From: Hyphomicrobiales bacterium
GTDB lineage: Bacteria > Pseudomonadota > Alphaproteobacteria > Rhizobiales > Beijerinckiaceae
Direction: 5' to 3'
Length of the DNA: 64,000 bases
Assembly (NCBI GenBank): GCA_017302635.1
Contig: JAFLCX010000003.1
Coordinates: forward strand, 1 to 64,000
The translations under genes were made by a program, and so were the position numbers. Shown here piece by piece: positions 18,092 through 26,865 of this stretch. The notes under the pieces were generated by a model. The model saw only the letters and a list, made by a program, of their open reading frames with translations, was not told where the DNA came from and ran no database searches. Positions within the stretch are counted from its first letter, which is position 1, and every line of letters begins with the position of its first letter.

Positions 18092-18946
18092 TCAGCCTTT
18101 CCGGGCCTCTTCGAGATAGATCGCACGCAGCCTGCGTGTCACCGGGCCGGGCTGGCCGCCCCCGATCCGCTCGCCATCGACTTCCGTGACCGGCATCACG
18201 AAGGCCGAAGCCGACGTGTAGAACACTTCGCTCGCCGCCAGCATTTCCTGGCGGGTGAAGAGCCGCTCCTCGACATGGATTCCCGTTTCGCGCGCAAGGC
18301 GCATCACCGAGCGCCGCGTCACACCCGGCAGCACGGCATTGGAGAGCGGGCGCGTGACCAGAGTGCCGGCATTGGTGACGATGAAGACCGTGGACGACGC
18401 GCCTTCCGTCACCACCCCGGCTTCCACCATGAAGGCTTCGGCCACTTTGGCGGCCTTCGCAGCAAACTTGGCGAGCACCTGCGCCAGCAGCGCCGTCGAC
18501 TTGATGTCACGCCGCGCCCAGCGCTGATCCTCGACCGTAATGGCGGCGACGCCTTTCTCAGCGGCGGGGTTGTCGAGAACGCTGCGCGCCTGCGTGAACA
18601 TCACGACATTCGGCGCAATATCCTCTGGGCAGGTGAATTCGCGCTCGAATGTGCCGCGCGTCACCTCGATATAGACGACGCCCTCCTGCATCCCGTTGCG
18701 TTGCACCAGTTCGCGTTGCAGCGCCACCCATTCCTCTGTTGTGTGCGGATTACGGATGCCGATGGCCGAGAGCGAGCGATCGAGCCGCGTAAGATGCGGT
18801 TCGTTATCGACGAAATGCGCGCCGATCACCGCCGTAACCTCGTAAATGCCGTCGCCGAACAGGAAGCCGCGATCCATGATCGGAATCGTCGCCTCCTCCA
18901 GAGGCAGGAAACGCCCGTTGACATAGGCGATACGCGGGGTGGTCAT
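18092..18946 (-). CDS. D-amino-acid transaminase-like class IV aminotransferase
   Basis: This is a fold-type IV PLP aminotransferase of 284 residues. Marks are IPIMDRGFLFGDGIYEV near residue 22, IEVTRGTFERE near 92, the PLP lysine in RRDIKSTALL near 145, VVTEGASSTVFIV near 175, and the C-terminal FYTSASAFVMPVTEVDG. Length and the GFLFGDGIYEV block favour D-alanine:2-oxoglutarate transaminase over branched-chain transaminase. The ATG at 18944-18946 has AGGAG upstream. It lies 23 bases behind the LysR gene that diverges from dgcN-dgcA, so it probably feeds D-glutamate into that pathway. Confidence 0.82.
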   Translation of the reverse strand: MTTPRIAYVNGRFLPLEEATIPIMDRGFLFGDGIYEVTAVIGAHFVDNEPHLTRLDRSLSAIGIRNPHTTEEWVALQRELVQRNGMQEGVVYIEVTRGTFEREFTCPEDIAPNVVMFTQARSVLDNPAAEKGVAAITVEDQRWARRDIKSTALLAQVLAKFAAKAAKVAEAFMVEAGVVTEGASSTVFIVTNAGTLVTRPLSNAVLPGVTRRSVMRLARETGIHVEERLFTRQEMLAASEVFYTSASAFVMPVTEVDGERIGGGQPGPVTRRLRAIYLEEARKG

Positions 18947-18969
18947 GGAGGTCTCCTCGGCAAGCAGGA

Positions 18970-19938
18970 TCAGGAATGCGGCAAACCGCTTCGGGCACGC
19001 ACAAAGCCGGTTTGCGGGCGCGATGAAACGGCGGGTGCGGGCAAGCGCCCGCCCGACAGCACCGACCAGAGCCGCACCACAGCTGGCTTCTCGAGCTTGC
19101 GGTCTTTCAGCGCGACGATCGACAGCGGGAGCGACCACAAATCATCGCCAAGCGGCACCAGCGCACCGGGCGGGCAGCGCCGCGCGGTGCTTTCAGGCAG
19201 CCAGGCGATGCCGTGCCCCGCCATCGCCATGTCACGCAGGATGTCCGACATGTCGGTCTCCATCACGCGGACATGCTTGCCGATTCCGCCTGCCGTCTCG
19301 ATGATGAGATCGACCAGGCGCGCGAAATAGACCGAGCGCGAATACATCAGCAGCGGCACCGGACGATCCCCCTGCCTGGGCAGGGAAAGCCCGGTGCGTG
19401 CGATGAGTCCCGGGCTGGCATAGGGCCTGAGCCGGTCCCGATCGATTTCAATCGACTCGATCCGCATCGGTTCCGGGTGCACCGGCTGCTGTGCGCTGGT
19501 CCAGCAGATCATGAGCTCGGTCGCGCCCGAGAGCAGCCCGATCGCGAGATCATGCACGTTCCCGGTCGCGATCTCGCAGGTGAGCCGCAGGTCGCGGGTC
19601 CAATGCGCCCACCAGCTCGGAAGGCAAGCCGTCGCCAGCGCAAAGGGAACGGCGATGCGGACATGATCGGGACGGCTTGGTGCGCCCTCCCTCATCTCGG
19701 CGCGCGCATCGAGAATTTCAGCCAGAATTTTTCCTGCTGTTTCGCGGAAATGCTCGCCAGCCGGCGTCAACCGCGTCGGAATGATGGAGCGGTCGATCAG
19801 CGCCGAACCGACCCACGCTTCGAGCTGCTGGATGCGACGGCTGAACGCCGCCTGCGACGCATTGCGCTGCTCGGCGGCACGGGTGAAATTCCCGGTCTCT
19901 GCCACGGCGAGAAAATCCTGAAGCCAGCGAATTTCCAT
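18970..19938 (-). CDS. LysR family regulator, probable DgcR-type controller of D-glutamate genes
   Basis: This 322-residue LysR regulator has a helix-turn-helix at residues 5-60 (FLAVAETGNFTRAAEQRNAS, then AAFSRRIQQLE) and a two-lobed effector domain, with GHGIAWLPES near 255. It is divergent from dgcN across a 225-base spacer and sits directly before the transaminase. DgcN-DgcA clusters in Proteobacteria are reported with a LysR regulator, DgcR; orthology here is inferred from position only. Confidence 0.82.
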   Translation of the reverse strand: MEIRWLQDFLAVAETGNFTRAAEQRNASQAAFSRRIQQLEAWVGSALIDRSIIPTRLTPAGEHFRETAGKILAEILDARAEMREGAPSRPDHVRIAVPFALATACLPSWWAHWTRDLRLTCEIATGNVHDLAIGLLSGATELMICWTSAQQPVHPEPMRIESIEIDRDRLRPYASPGLIARTGLSLPRQGDRPVPLLMYSRSVYFARLVDLIIETAGGIGKHVRVMETDMSDILRDMAMAGHGIAWLPESTARRCPPGALVPLGDDLWSLPLSIVALKDRKLEKPAVVRLWSVLSGGRLPAPAVSSRPQTGFVRARSGLPHS

Positions 19939-20000
19939 ACGGCGCCCTCCCCGGAACCGGCCTGCTCGACATCATGCTGGCGAAAGTCCGGAAAGCCAGC

Positions 20001-20019
20001 CAATGCGTTTTTTGCATTG
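20001..20019. promoter_or_regulatory. Inverted repeat in the lysR-dgcN divergent region
   Basis: CAATGC and GCATTG flank a 7-base spacer GTTTTTT, and a further GCATTGG occurs at 20091-20097. The site is 62 bases upstream of the LysR start and suits a LysR-type recognition element controlling both directions. Symmetry is seen; function is inferred. Confidence 0.45.
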
Positions 20020-20163
20020 ATAGAGCAGCTTCTGGCGATTGGCGAGCCCTTTCATGAGGCCGATTCCCGCCTCCGCCATATGACAAACTTGCATTGGCGC
20101 GCGGCGAAAGACAGTCGCACAATGTCACCCATATCGAGTTTTCAAACGCAAATGAGGCGCGCC

Positions 20164-21186
20164 ATGATCGTTGAGGCCCCCTATCTGATGTTTCTGGGCG
20201 ATGTGCCCGATCAGCTCGCGGCCAAGACCGCGCAGGGCATTGTGGATTGGCGCCCGGAATGGTGCGTTGGACAACACCGCCTTCCCGGCTGCAAGGCTGA
20301 TCTGAAACTCCCCGATATGTCGATCCGGCAGGCGGCTGAAGCGGGCGTGCGCACCCTGATCGTGGGCGTCGCCAATGCGGGCGGCGTCCTGCCGGATCAT
20401 TGGTCAGCGACAATCGTCGAGGCGATTGAAGCGGGCATGGATGTCGCGAGCGGATTGCACGCGCGCCTCGCCTCGAAGCCTGCGATCGCCGAAGCGGCGT
20501 TGCGTCACAACCGGCGCCTGACCGATGTGCGACATTCAAACGAGACCTTCGCTACCGGAAAGGGCACGAAGCGCCCCGGCCTGCGGCTGCTCACGGTCGG
20601 AACCGATTGCTCGGTTGGCAAGAAGTATACCGCTCTCGCGCTCGAAAAGGAGATGCGCAGCCAAGGCTTCGACGCCGATTTCCGCGCGACCGGCCAGACC
20701 GGCGTATTCATCTCGGGGCGTGGCGTCGCGATTGACGCGGTGGTCGCCGATTTCATTTCTGGCGCGGTGGAATGGATCGCGCCCGCCGCTGCACCCAACC
20801 ACTGGGACCTGATCGAGGGACAGGGCTCGCTGTTCCACCCCTCTTTCGCCGGTGTTTCGCTCGGCCTTCTGCATGGCGCGCAGCCGGATTGCTTCGTGGT
20901 CTGCCATGAGCCGACCCGCAAGACGATGCGCGGGGTTGCGCATCCCCTGCCCTCCATCCGGGAGGTGATCGAACTCAACATCCGCTGCGGCCAGTTGACC
21001 AACCCGGCCATCCAGCCCGTTGGCATCTCCGTGAACACCGAACATCTCTCCGAAATCGAGGCGCGACGTCTCGTCGAAGCACTCGAAAAGGAGCATGCTC
21101 TCCCCGCGACCGATCCGATCCGATTTGGGGTCGGGTCGGTCGTTCGGAACATGCTCAACCTCTACCCGCAATCCAAGGCCGCCTGA
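20164..21186 (+). CDS. dgcN: D-glutamate N-acetyltransferase DgcN (DUF1611)
   Basis: This is a 340-residue DUF1611 protein with a P-loop-like TVGTDCSVGKKYTAL near residue 147. The N-terminus MIVEAPYLMFLGD and the DQLAAKTAQGI block match DgcN. DgcN acetylates D-glutamate in the DgcN-DgcA route that lets Proteobacteria grow on D-glutamate. The frame is open far upstream, but the ATG at 20164 has GAGG at good distance and gives the family length. Its stop overlaps dgcA as TGATG. Confidence 0.86.
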   Translation: MIVEAPYLMFLGDVPDQLAAKTAQGIVDWRPEWCVGQHRLPGCKADLKLPDMSIRQAAEAGVRTLIVGVANAGGVLPDHWSATIVEAIEAGMDVASGLHARLASKPAIAEAALRHNRRLTDVRHSNETFATGKGTKRPGLRLLTVGTDCSVGKKYTALALEKEMRSQGFDADFRATGQTGVFISGRGVAIDAVVADFISGAVEWIAPAAAPNHWDLIEGQGSLFHPSFAGVSLGLLHGAQPDCFVVCHEPTRKTMRGVAHPLPSIREVIELNIRCGQLTNPAIQPVGISVNTEHLSEIEARRLVEALEKEHALPATDPIRFGVGSVVRNMLNLYPQSKAA

Positions 21187-22166
21187 TGCCCAAACTCTCT
21201 GTCGCGATTGAAAGTTTTCCGATCGCGGGTACTTTTACGATCTCGCGCGGCTCCCGCACCGAGGCTGTCGTCGTCACAGCGACGATATCCGACGGCAGCT
21301 TCACCGGCAGGGGCGAATGCGTGCCGTATGCACGCTACGGCGAAACGGTGGAAGGTGTGGCGGCTACGATTCGCTCGCTGCAATCGCAGATCGCGGCCGG
21401 GCTCGATCGGCACGGCTTGCGCAAGCTTCTGGCACCCGGCGCTGCCCGCAATGCGCTCGATTGCGCACTGATCGACCTGGAGGCGAAAAAGAGCGGCCAA
21501 CCGGCGCACATCCTGCTGGGCTGTGCGGCGCCTTCGAGCCACATCACCTGTTACACGCTCAGCCTCGGCACGCCGGAGAGCATGGAAGATGCCGCGCGCA
21601 AGGCGAGCCATCGCGCTCTTCTCAAGGTCAAGCTTGGCGGTGACGGCGATGTCGACCGGATTGCCGCCGTGCGGCGGGGTGCTCCGACATCACGCCTCGT
21701 GGTTGATGCGAACGAGGCCTGGCGGGCGGAAACGCTCAAGGAAAACGTCGCGGCCTGCCTCGCGGCCGGGGTGGAACTGATCGAACAGCCCCTGCCCGCC
21801 GGCAAGGATGAGGCTCTGGCCAATATCACGTCGCCCATCCCGCTCTGCGCCGATGAGAGCGTGCATGATTCAACCTCGCTGGGGCATCTGCCGCCCTGGT
21901 ATCGCGCGATCAACATCAAGCTCGATAAAACAGGTGGCCTGACCGACGCGCTGGAACTGCGCGCAGCGGCCTTGGAGCGCGGATTGAAGATCATGCTCGG
22001 CTGCATGGTTGGCACATCGCTCGCCATGGCCCCGGCCATGCTGGCGGCGGACGGCGCGAGCTTTGTCGATCTCGACGGCCCGCTTCTCCTCGCGAAGGAT
22101 CGCGAGCCGGCGCTGAGTTACCCGGACAGCCTCGTCGTGCCGGCTGGCCCCGCACTCTGGGGCTGA
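21186..22166 (+). CDS. dgcA: N-acetyl-D-glutamate racemase DgcA (enolase superfamily)
   Basis: This 326-residue enolase-superfamily enzyme is usually annotated as a dipeptide epimerase. The acid/base and metal residues are visible: the KVKLGG lysine motif near residue 150, metal ligands in VDANEAW near 177, IEQPLP near 200, CADESVHD near 220, and the second lysine in NIKLDKTGGL near 245. In the DgcN-DgcA pathway it converts N-acetyl-D-glutamate to N-acetyl-L-glutamate. Coupling to dgcN by a one-base overlap supports this over cell-wall dipeptide epimerase activity. Confidence 0.84.
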   Translation: MPKLSVAIESFPIAGTFTISRGSRTEAVVVTATISDGSFTGRGECVPYARYGETVEGVAATIRSLQSQIAAGLDRHGLRKLLAPGAARNALDCALIDLEAKKSGQPAHILLGCAAPSSHITCYTLSLGTPESMEDAARKASHRALLKVKLGGDGDVDRIAAVRRGAPTSRLVVDANEAWRAETLKENVAACLAAGVELIEQPLPAGKDEALANITSPIPLCADESVHDSTSLGHLPPWYRAINIKLDKTGGLTDALELRAAALERGLKIMLGCMVGTSLAMAPAMLAADGASFVDLDGPLLLAKDREPALSYPDSLVVPAGPALWG

Positions 22167-22176
22167 CCCGACGGAC

Positions 22177-22602
22177 TCACACGGGCGTCATGAGGATGGT
22201 GGTCTCGGAGGCAGAAACACCGGGCACCTGACGAATGGCTGCAAGCGCCTGATCGAGAGCCGACAGATCGGATGCAACGAGGCTCGCGACAAGGTCCCAC
22301 CGCCCGTGCGTCGAGTGAAGTGCCGCGACTTCCGGCAGCCTCTTCAGGGCAGCAATCACGCTCCGCGTATCGCCCGAGCGGATTTCGATCATCGTCACGG
22401 CGCGGATCGCGTTGCCTTCCACAGCATCGCCAAGACGGACGGTGAAACCCAGGATCACCTTGTCGCGCCGCAAGCGGGCGATGCGATTCTGGATTGTTCC
22501 GCGCGACACCCCGAGGCGTCGCGACAATGTCAGGGCCGGCAGGCGCGCATCGGCGCGCAACTCCGCGATCAGACGTTGGTCAAGGTCATCAAACATGGTC
22601 AT
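22177..22602 (-). CDS. Lrp/AsnC family transcriptional regulator
   Basis: This 141-residue regulator has an AsnC-type winged helix (MFDDLDQRLIAELRADAR, then RRLGVSRGTIQNRIARL) and a RAM ligand domain with GRWDLVASLVASD near residue 100. It is divergent from arginase across 134 bases, and Lrp proteins commonly control arginine and proline breakdown, so it is the likely regulator of arginase and ornithine cyclodeaminase. It ends 10 bases from the dgcA stop. Confidence 0.87.
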   Translation of the reverse strand: MTMFDDLDQRLIAELRADARLPALTLSRRLGVSRGTIQNRIARLRRDKVILGFTVRLGDAVEGNAIRAVTMIEIRSGDTRSVIAALKRLPEVAALHSTHGRWDLVASLVASDLSALDQALAAIRQVPGVSASETTILMTPV

Positions 22603-22736
22603 CCTGACATAATGCTAGATTTTGTTGGCACTTTGCAAGTCTTGTCGCCGAGATCACGCACTTCCCTCACTGTATTCTGACCGACATTCGCCAGAGACTC
22701 CCATACGAAGGGCGTATGGCCCGATAGTCTGGAGAC

Positions 22737-23696
22737 ATGATCGTGACGGCCCTTCTGCGTTCGCCCATTCTGGACCTTCACGAGGCACGGCCCGTGCACA
22801 TCATCGGTGTCCCGTTCGGTGCAGGAGCCGGGCTCGCGGGATGTGAATTCGCACCGGCGACTTTCCGGGCGCATGGCCTTGCGGGACGCATCGCCGCAAC
22901 CGGTCGACCCGTGGCCCGAGACACCGACGTGACCTTCACGAATGAACTCGCCCTGCTTTCGGCCAGCGCTCCGGCGCGCAATGTCGGTGCTGTTGCGACC
23001 GCTTTGCGAGCGACACACAAGGCGACACTTGAGGCGCTTCAGGCCGGTGAATTTCCGCTCGTGCTCGGTGGAGATCACTCGATCTCGATGGGTTCTGTGA
23101 GTGCGGCGAGCCGCTATGCCCGCGCTCACGGCAAACGCGTCGCGATCATCTGGCTCGATGCCCATGCCGATTTCAACACGCCGGAAACCTCGCCCTCCGG
23201 CAATCTGCATGGCATGAGCCTCGCGCAGCTCACGGGCGAGCGGAGCCTCTCCAACCTCGCTGGAGCGCAGGTTTTCACACCGATCCGGGCTCAGGACGTC
23301 ACCATCATCGGGCTGCGTTCGGTGGATGACGGCGAGGAGCGGGCACTCGAGGAAGCCGGCATTCACTTCTACGCCCCGGATCAGGTGCGCGCCCGAGGCA
23401 TGAGTGCCGTGATCGAAGAGACGCTGCGGCGGCATGACCCCGCGACCACGCATCTGCATGTGAGCCTCGATCTCGATGTGATGGACCCTGCCCATGTGCC
23501 CGGCGTCGGCACGCCGGTCGAGAATGGGCTCACCCCTGCCGAGATTCTCGAAGCCGCCAGCATGCTTGCCGCGAGCGGCATGATGGCGTCGGCCGATCTC
23601 GTTGAACTCAACCCCACCCGCGACCGTGACGGTCGCACCGTCGACATCGCGATCACGCTGGCAGCGGCACTGCTCGGCATTGCCGCCAGCGCCTGA
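22737..23696 (+). CDS. rocF: Arginase
   Basis: This 319-residue ureohydrolase should split L-arginine to ornithine and urea. The binuclear manganese ligands are in GGDHSIS near residue 105, DAHADFN near 140, and SLDLDVMDP near 245; IGVPFGAGAGLAGCEFAP is the N-terminal substrate region. True arginases and agmatinases share these motifs, but the NLHGMSLAQLTGE block and the partner gene favour arginase. Twelve bases separate it from ornithine cyclodeaminase. Confidence 0.88.
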   Translation: MIVTALLRSPILDLHEARPVHIIGVPFGAGAGLAGCEFAPATFRAHGLAGRIAATGRPVARDTDVTFTNELALLSASAPARNVGAVATALRATHKATLEALQAGEFPLVLGGDHSISMGSVSAASRYARAHGKRVAIIWLDAHADFNTPETSPSGNLHGMSLAQLTGERSLSNLAGAQVFTPIRAQDVTIIGLRSVDDGEERALEEAGIHFYAPDQVRARGMSAVIEETLRRHDPATTHLHVSLDLDVMDPAHVPGVGTPVENGLTPAEILEAASMLAASGMMASADLVELNPTRDRDGRTVDIAITLAAALLGIAASA

Positions 23697-23708
23697 GGAG
23701 AAGCTGTT

Positions 23709-24731
23709 ATGGTTCAGTATATTGGATCCCACGATGTTGCTGCCTTGCTTGAAAAGCGTGGCATTGGCGATTTCATCCGCCAGCTTTGCGACTATCTGCG
23801 CGCGGATTTCCGCCGCTGGGAGGATTTCGAGAAATCCGCCCGCCTCGCGAGCCATTCGGCTGCGGGCGTCATTGAGCTGATGCCGACCTCTGACGGCACA
23901 CTCTACGCCTTCAAATACGTCAACGGTCACCCGGTGAACACAGAGGCGGGCAAGCTCACAGTGACGGCCTTTGGCGTGCTGGCGGATGTCGCGACGGGCT
24001 ATCCGCTTCTGATTTCCGAGATGACGATCCTGACCGCCCTGCGCACCGCCGCGACATCCGCGATGGCCGCGAAGGCGCTCGCGCGACCCGAGAGCCGCCG
24101 CATGGCGCTGATCGGCGCCGGCGCCCAGGCCGAATTCCAGGCCCTCGCTTTCGAAGCGGAACTCGGGATCACAGAAATCAGCCTGCATGATCCCGACCCC
24201 GGCGCGGCGGGAAAAGTTCTGCGCAACCTCGCGCGCGTCTCGGCTCTGAAAGTCGAGGTCGCGCCGAGCGTCGAAGCAGCCTGCACGGGTGCGGATATCA
24301 TCACCACGGCCACCGCCGCCAAGCGCCGGCAGGCCGTGCTCTCGGGCGGCCACATCCGGCCCGGCATGCACATCAACGCGATTGGTGGTGACTGCCCCGG
24401 CAAGACCGAAATCGCGGCGGATGTGCTGCAAGCCGCGAAGGTCTTTGTGGAATTTCCTCCCCAGACCCGCATCGAGGGCGATATCCAGCAGATGCCGGCG
24501 GATTTCCCTGTCACAGAACTCTGGCGCGTGATCGCGGGGAAGGCGCCGGGACGGCAAACGGCCAACGACATTACCCTGTTCGACTCGGTGGGCTTTGCGA
24601 TCGAGGACTTCTCGACCCTGCGCCTTGTGCGCGATCTTCTCGGCAAAGACGCTCGCGAACTGGACCTCGTCCCGTCGCTCGACAATCCGAAGAACCTGTT
24701 CGGTGCGCTGATGAAAGAGGCGGCGGAGTAA
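23709..24731 (+). CDS. Ornithine cyclodeaminase
   Basis: This 340-residue member of the ornithine cyclodeaminase/mu-crystallin family should convert L-ornithine to L-proline and ammonia, with NAD+ as an internal redox cofactor. The Rossmann motif ALIGAGAQAEFQALAF lies near residue 130, and INAIGGDCPGKTEI near 225 holds the conserved catalytic Asp. TRIEGDIQQMPADFP follows. Directly after arginase, it makes a two-step arginine to proline route. The ribosome site GAGGAG is about ten bases before the start. Confidence 0.88.
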   Translation: MVQYIGSHDVAALLEKRGIGDFIRQLCDYLRADFRRWEDFEKSARLASHSAAGVIELMPTSDGTLYAFKYVNGHPVNTEAGKLTVTAFGVLADVATGYPLLISEMTILTALRTAATSAMAAKALARPESRRMALIGAGAQAEFQALAFEAELGITEISLHDPDPGAAGKVLRNLARVSALKVEVAPSVEAACTGADIITTATAAKRRQAVLSGGHIRPGMHINAIGGDCPGKTEIAADVLQAAKVFVEFPPQTRIEGDIQQMPADFPVTELWRVIAGKAPGRQTANDITLFDSVGFAIEDFSTLRLVRDLLGKDARELDLVPSLDNPKNLFGALMKEAAE

Positions 24732-24772
24732 TCCGCCTGCCGAAAGCTCGCGTCTGCGACGTGCGCCCGCCA

Positions 24773-25882
24773 TCATGGCCCGAGCAATGTTCCGGCACGA
24801 AGCGTCTCGGTCCCGGCAATCTTGCCGAGCTTCGCCCCGGCGCTGACCTGCCGCAGATTCGTGCGGGCGAACAGCAGGCCATCGCACTCCGCCAGAACCG
24901 GGTGAGCGATGCCGTGTTCGGCATCGATGATTTCGGCGAGACATTCGCCATGCTTCACAAGAACGCCCAGAGCCCTGTGCCAGCTCAATGCGCCGCTTGC
25001 CGGAGCGGGGATAAGCCCGCAGCCTGCGAGGGGCGTCGGCGTCAAATCGAAATCCGGCAAAGCGGGTTTCTCACCGGCTATTGCGCCGACATGTTGCAGG
25101 AATTCGAGAATTGCGCTCGCGTCGCGCTCGATCAGTTCCGGCCCGGTATCGGCCTGCCCGCGCAGTTCGATTGTCGCGGCATGACCGCCTGAGGTCATCG
25201 GATGTTGCGCGAAATGCGCCCGCACGCCCTGCCACGGGCCTGAAACCGCCTCATCAAACGGATGATCCCCTGAAGCCTCGGCGACCAGAACGGCCTTCAG
25301 CCCCAGCAAGCGGAACAGGCCGGAGAGACGCTCGAAACTCGCGGGGTGGGTATAGGCATGCGGCACGGCCTCCGTATCGCAATGCAGATCCAGCACATAG
25401 TCCGCTCCGATGGCCTCGCGCAGGAGGGAGGTCTTCATGGCCGGAATAGGCTCGGCGGGCATCACGGACAGACGTTCTGCGAAGGCGGCGCGCAGACTGG
25501 CGGTGTTCGCGCGTTCATCTGAGCCAAGCTGGCCCTCCAGCCGCGCGATGACATCCGCAGTGCAATCCGGATATCCGCGATTGAAGTTCCTGCCATCCTC
25601 GAGCGCAAAGCGCCCGATCAGCGTACCGAGGATGCGCTGGCCGAGCCCGATCGGGTTTGCGACCGGAATAATCGTGATCTCGCCGAGAATGTCCTGCGGT
25701 GACAAAGCCATGAGCTTGCCGACCAGCCGATGCGCAACCAGCGTGCCGGGCGCCTCGTCGGCGTGCAATCCACCCTGGATATAGATGCGCGGTCCATGAC
25801 CGCCAGCGCCGAAGCGCCAGATTCCGAGACGCGGCTCAAGGCCCGGCGAAAGCTTTGGAAGAGCGACAGACTCGTGTTTCAT
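24773..25882 (-). CDS. Succinylglutamate desuccinylase/aspartoacylase family zinc deacylase
   Basis: This is an M14-like zinc hydrolase of 369 residues that removes N-acyl groups from amino acids. Metal ligands are visible in GGLHADEAPGT (His and Glu) and VLDLHCDTEA (His); PVANPIGLGQR and DGRNFNRGYPD are further family blocks. The C-terminal beta domain ends GTLLGP. The frame reaches 25915, but the ATG at 25880-25882 better fits the family N-terminus. It lies downstream of the amino-acid transporter genes on the same strand. It could deacylate N-acetyl-L-glutamate made by DgcA; this is inference. Confidence 0.8.
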   Translation of the reverse strand: MKHESVALPKLSPGLEPRLGIWRFGAGGHGPRIYIQGGLHADEAPGTLVAHRLVGKLMALSPQDILGEITIIPVANPIGLGQRILGTLIGRFALEDGRNFNRGYPDCTADVIARLEGQLGSDERANTASLRAAFAERLSVMPAEPIPAMKTSLLREAIGADYVLDLHCDTEAVPHAYTHPASFERLSGLFRLLGLKAVLVAEASGDHPFDEAVSGPWQGVRAHFAQHPMTSGGHAATIELRGQADTGPELIERDASAILEFLQHVGAIAGEKPALPDFDLTPTPLAGCGLIPAPASGALSWHRALGVLVKHGECLAEIIDAEHGIAHPVLAECDGLLFARTNLRQVSAGAKLGKIAGTETLRAGTLLGP

Positions 25883-25925
25883 CAGCCGGGATGCCCCTTT
25901 CCTGCCCAATGTCATCGCATGAAGT

Positions 25926-25965
25926 GACGCGGGGGACCGCTCAGGGAGAGGCGCACCCCCGCGTC
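25926..25965 (-). terminator. Hairpin between transporter operon and deacylase
   Basis: GACGCGGGGG (25926-25935) and CCCCCGCGTC (25956-25965) form a perfect 10-bp stem around 20 bases. It lies just after the binding-protein stop on the leftward strand. Without a U-tract it may be a partial terminator or an mRNA-stabilising hairpin rather than a full stop before the deacylase. Confidence 0.5.
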
Positions 25966-25982
25966 GTTCAGATCAGGGCCGA

Positions 25983-26834
25983 TCAGGTGCCCTGATTGAC
26001 TGTGACGGGCGAATGGGAGTTGTTCAACAGGCCATATTTCGCCAGCAACTGGGCATAGATGCCCTTCGATTGCAGGCGGGACATTGCACCGCGAACAGCC
26101 TCGCGGATTTGCGCGCCCTCCTCCGTCTTCGCGAACGGAATACCGACCAAGGCGCGGGTGAAAGGGCGACCGAGCGGGATGTAAACACCCGGCTCCATCT
26201 TCATGAAATGCTGCATCACCTCCGACCCATGCACGGCGCCTTGCAGGCGCTGTGTCTTGAGCTGTGTGCGGGCGTCGACAGAGCCCTCGGTGCCAACGGC
26301 GACTACAGCCGTCTTGCCCTTGGCGACGCAGTTCTCCGCGCTCCATTTGTCGATATCGGCCGGCCAGGTGGTCGAGCGGCTGGCGCCAACCTGCTTGCCG
26401 CAAAGATCCTCAATCGCCTTGATGTCGTTCTTGAAGGCCTCGATGGTGTAGAACTGCGCGCCGGTGACGGCATAATTGACGAAATCCACGACCTCTCGCC
26501 GGCGCGGATTGTCCGCCATCCAGGCAAGCGCCATATCCACGCGCCCGGTCTGGATCGAGGGCAGCATCTGCGCGAAGGCAATCTCCTGCCACTCGACCTT
26601 GACACCAAGTTCGGCGCCGATCGCCTCGCCGAGTTCAATGTCGAAGCCGCCCAGTTTGTTCGTCGCCGGGTCCTTGAAGGAAATCGGCGCGTAATTCGGG
26701 TTGGTGGCAATCACGATCTTGCCGGCAGATTTGACGCGGGCCGGCAGGTCCTGCGCGAGGGCAAGACCACCGCCGAGCATTGTAACAAGGGCGGCAAGAC
26801 CGGCAATCTTCAGGAAAGGACGTCGCATTCTCAT
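25983..26834 (-). CDS. Polar amino-acid ABC transporter substrate-binding protein
   Basis: This 283-residue family-3 periplasmic binding protein has a Sec signal peptide (MRMRRPFLK, a hydrophobic core, cleavage after ALA near residue 27). The ligand fold begins GKIVIATNPNYAPISFKDP, with FDIELGEAIGAELG near 65 and DMALAWMADNPRR near 100, where amino-acid-binding members usually have TxxR; this divergence makes the ligand uncertain. It is the last gene of the argH-permease-ATPase-SBP run. Confidence 0.85.
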   Translation of the reverse strand: MRMRRPFLKIAGLAALVTMLGGGLALAQDLPARVKSAGKIVIATNPNYAPISFKDPATNKLGGFDIELGEAIGAELGVKVEWQEIAFAQMLPSIQTGRVDMALAWMADNPRRREVVDFVNYAVTGAQFYTIEAFKNDIKAIEDLCGKQVGASRSTTWPADIDKWSAENCVAKGKTAVVAVGTEGSVDARTQLKTQRLQGAVHGSEVMQHFMKMEPGVYIPLGRPFTRALVGIPFAKTEEGAQIREAVRGAMSRLQSKGIYAQLLAKYGLLNNSHSPVTVNQGT

Positions 26835-26865
26835 CTCCTTGTGGCGTATGTGTTTGGGATAAGCG

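Noticed and set aside
18092..18946. Branched-chain amino-acid aminotransferase as the name for this gene
   Set aside because: The GFLFGDGIYEV block, 284-residue length and the dgcNA neighbourhood fit D-amino-acid transaminase better, although the fold alone does not exclude it.
19213..20163. 317-codon N-terminal extension of dgcN
   Set aside because: It runs antisense through the LysR gene and adds non-family residues. The ATG at 20164 has a ribosome site and gives the normal DgcN length.
22599..24944. 781-codon open frame on the minus strand
   Set aside because: It lies wholly opposite arginase and ornithine cyclodeaminase, which carry full family motifs. Its translation is Arg/Gly/His-rich with no recognisable domain, as expected of antisense frames in high-GC DNA.
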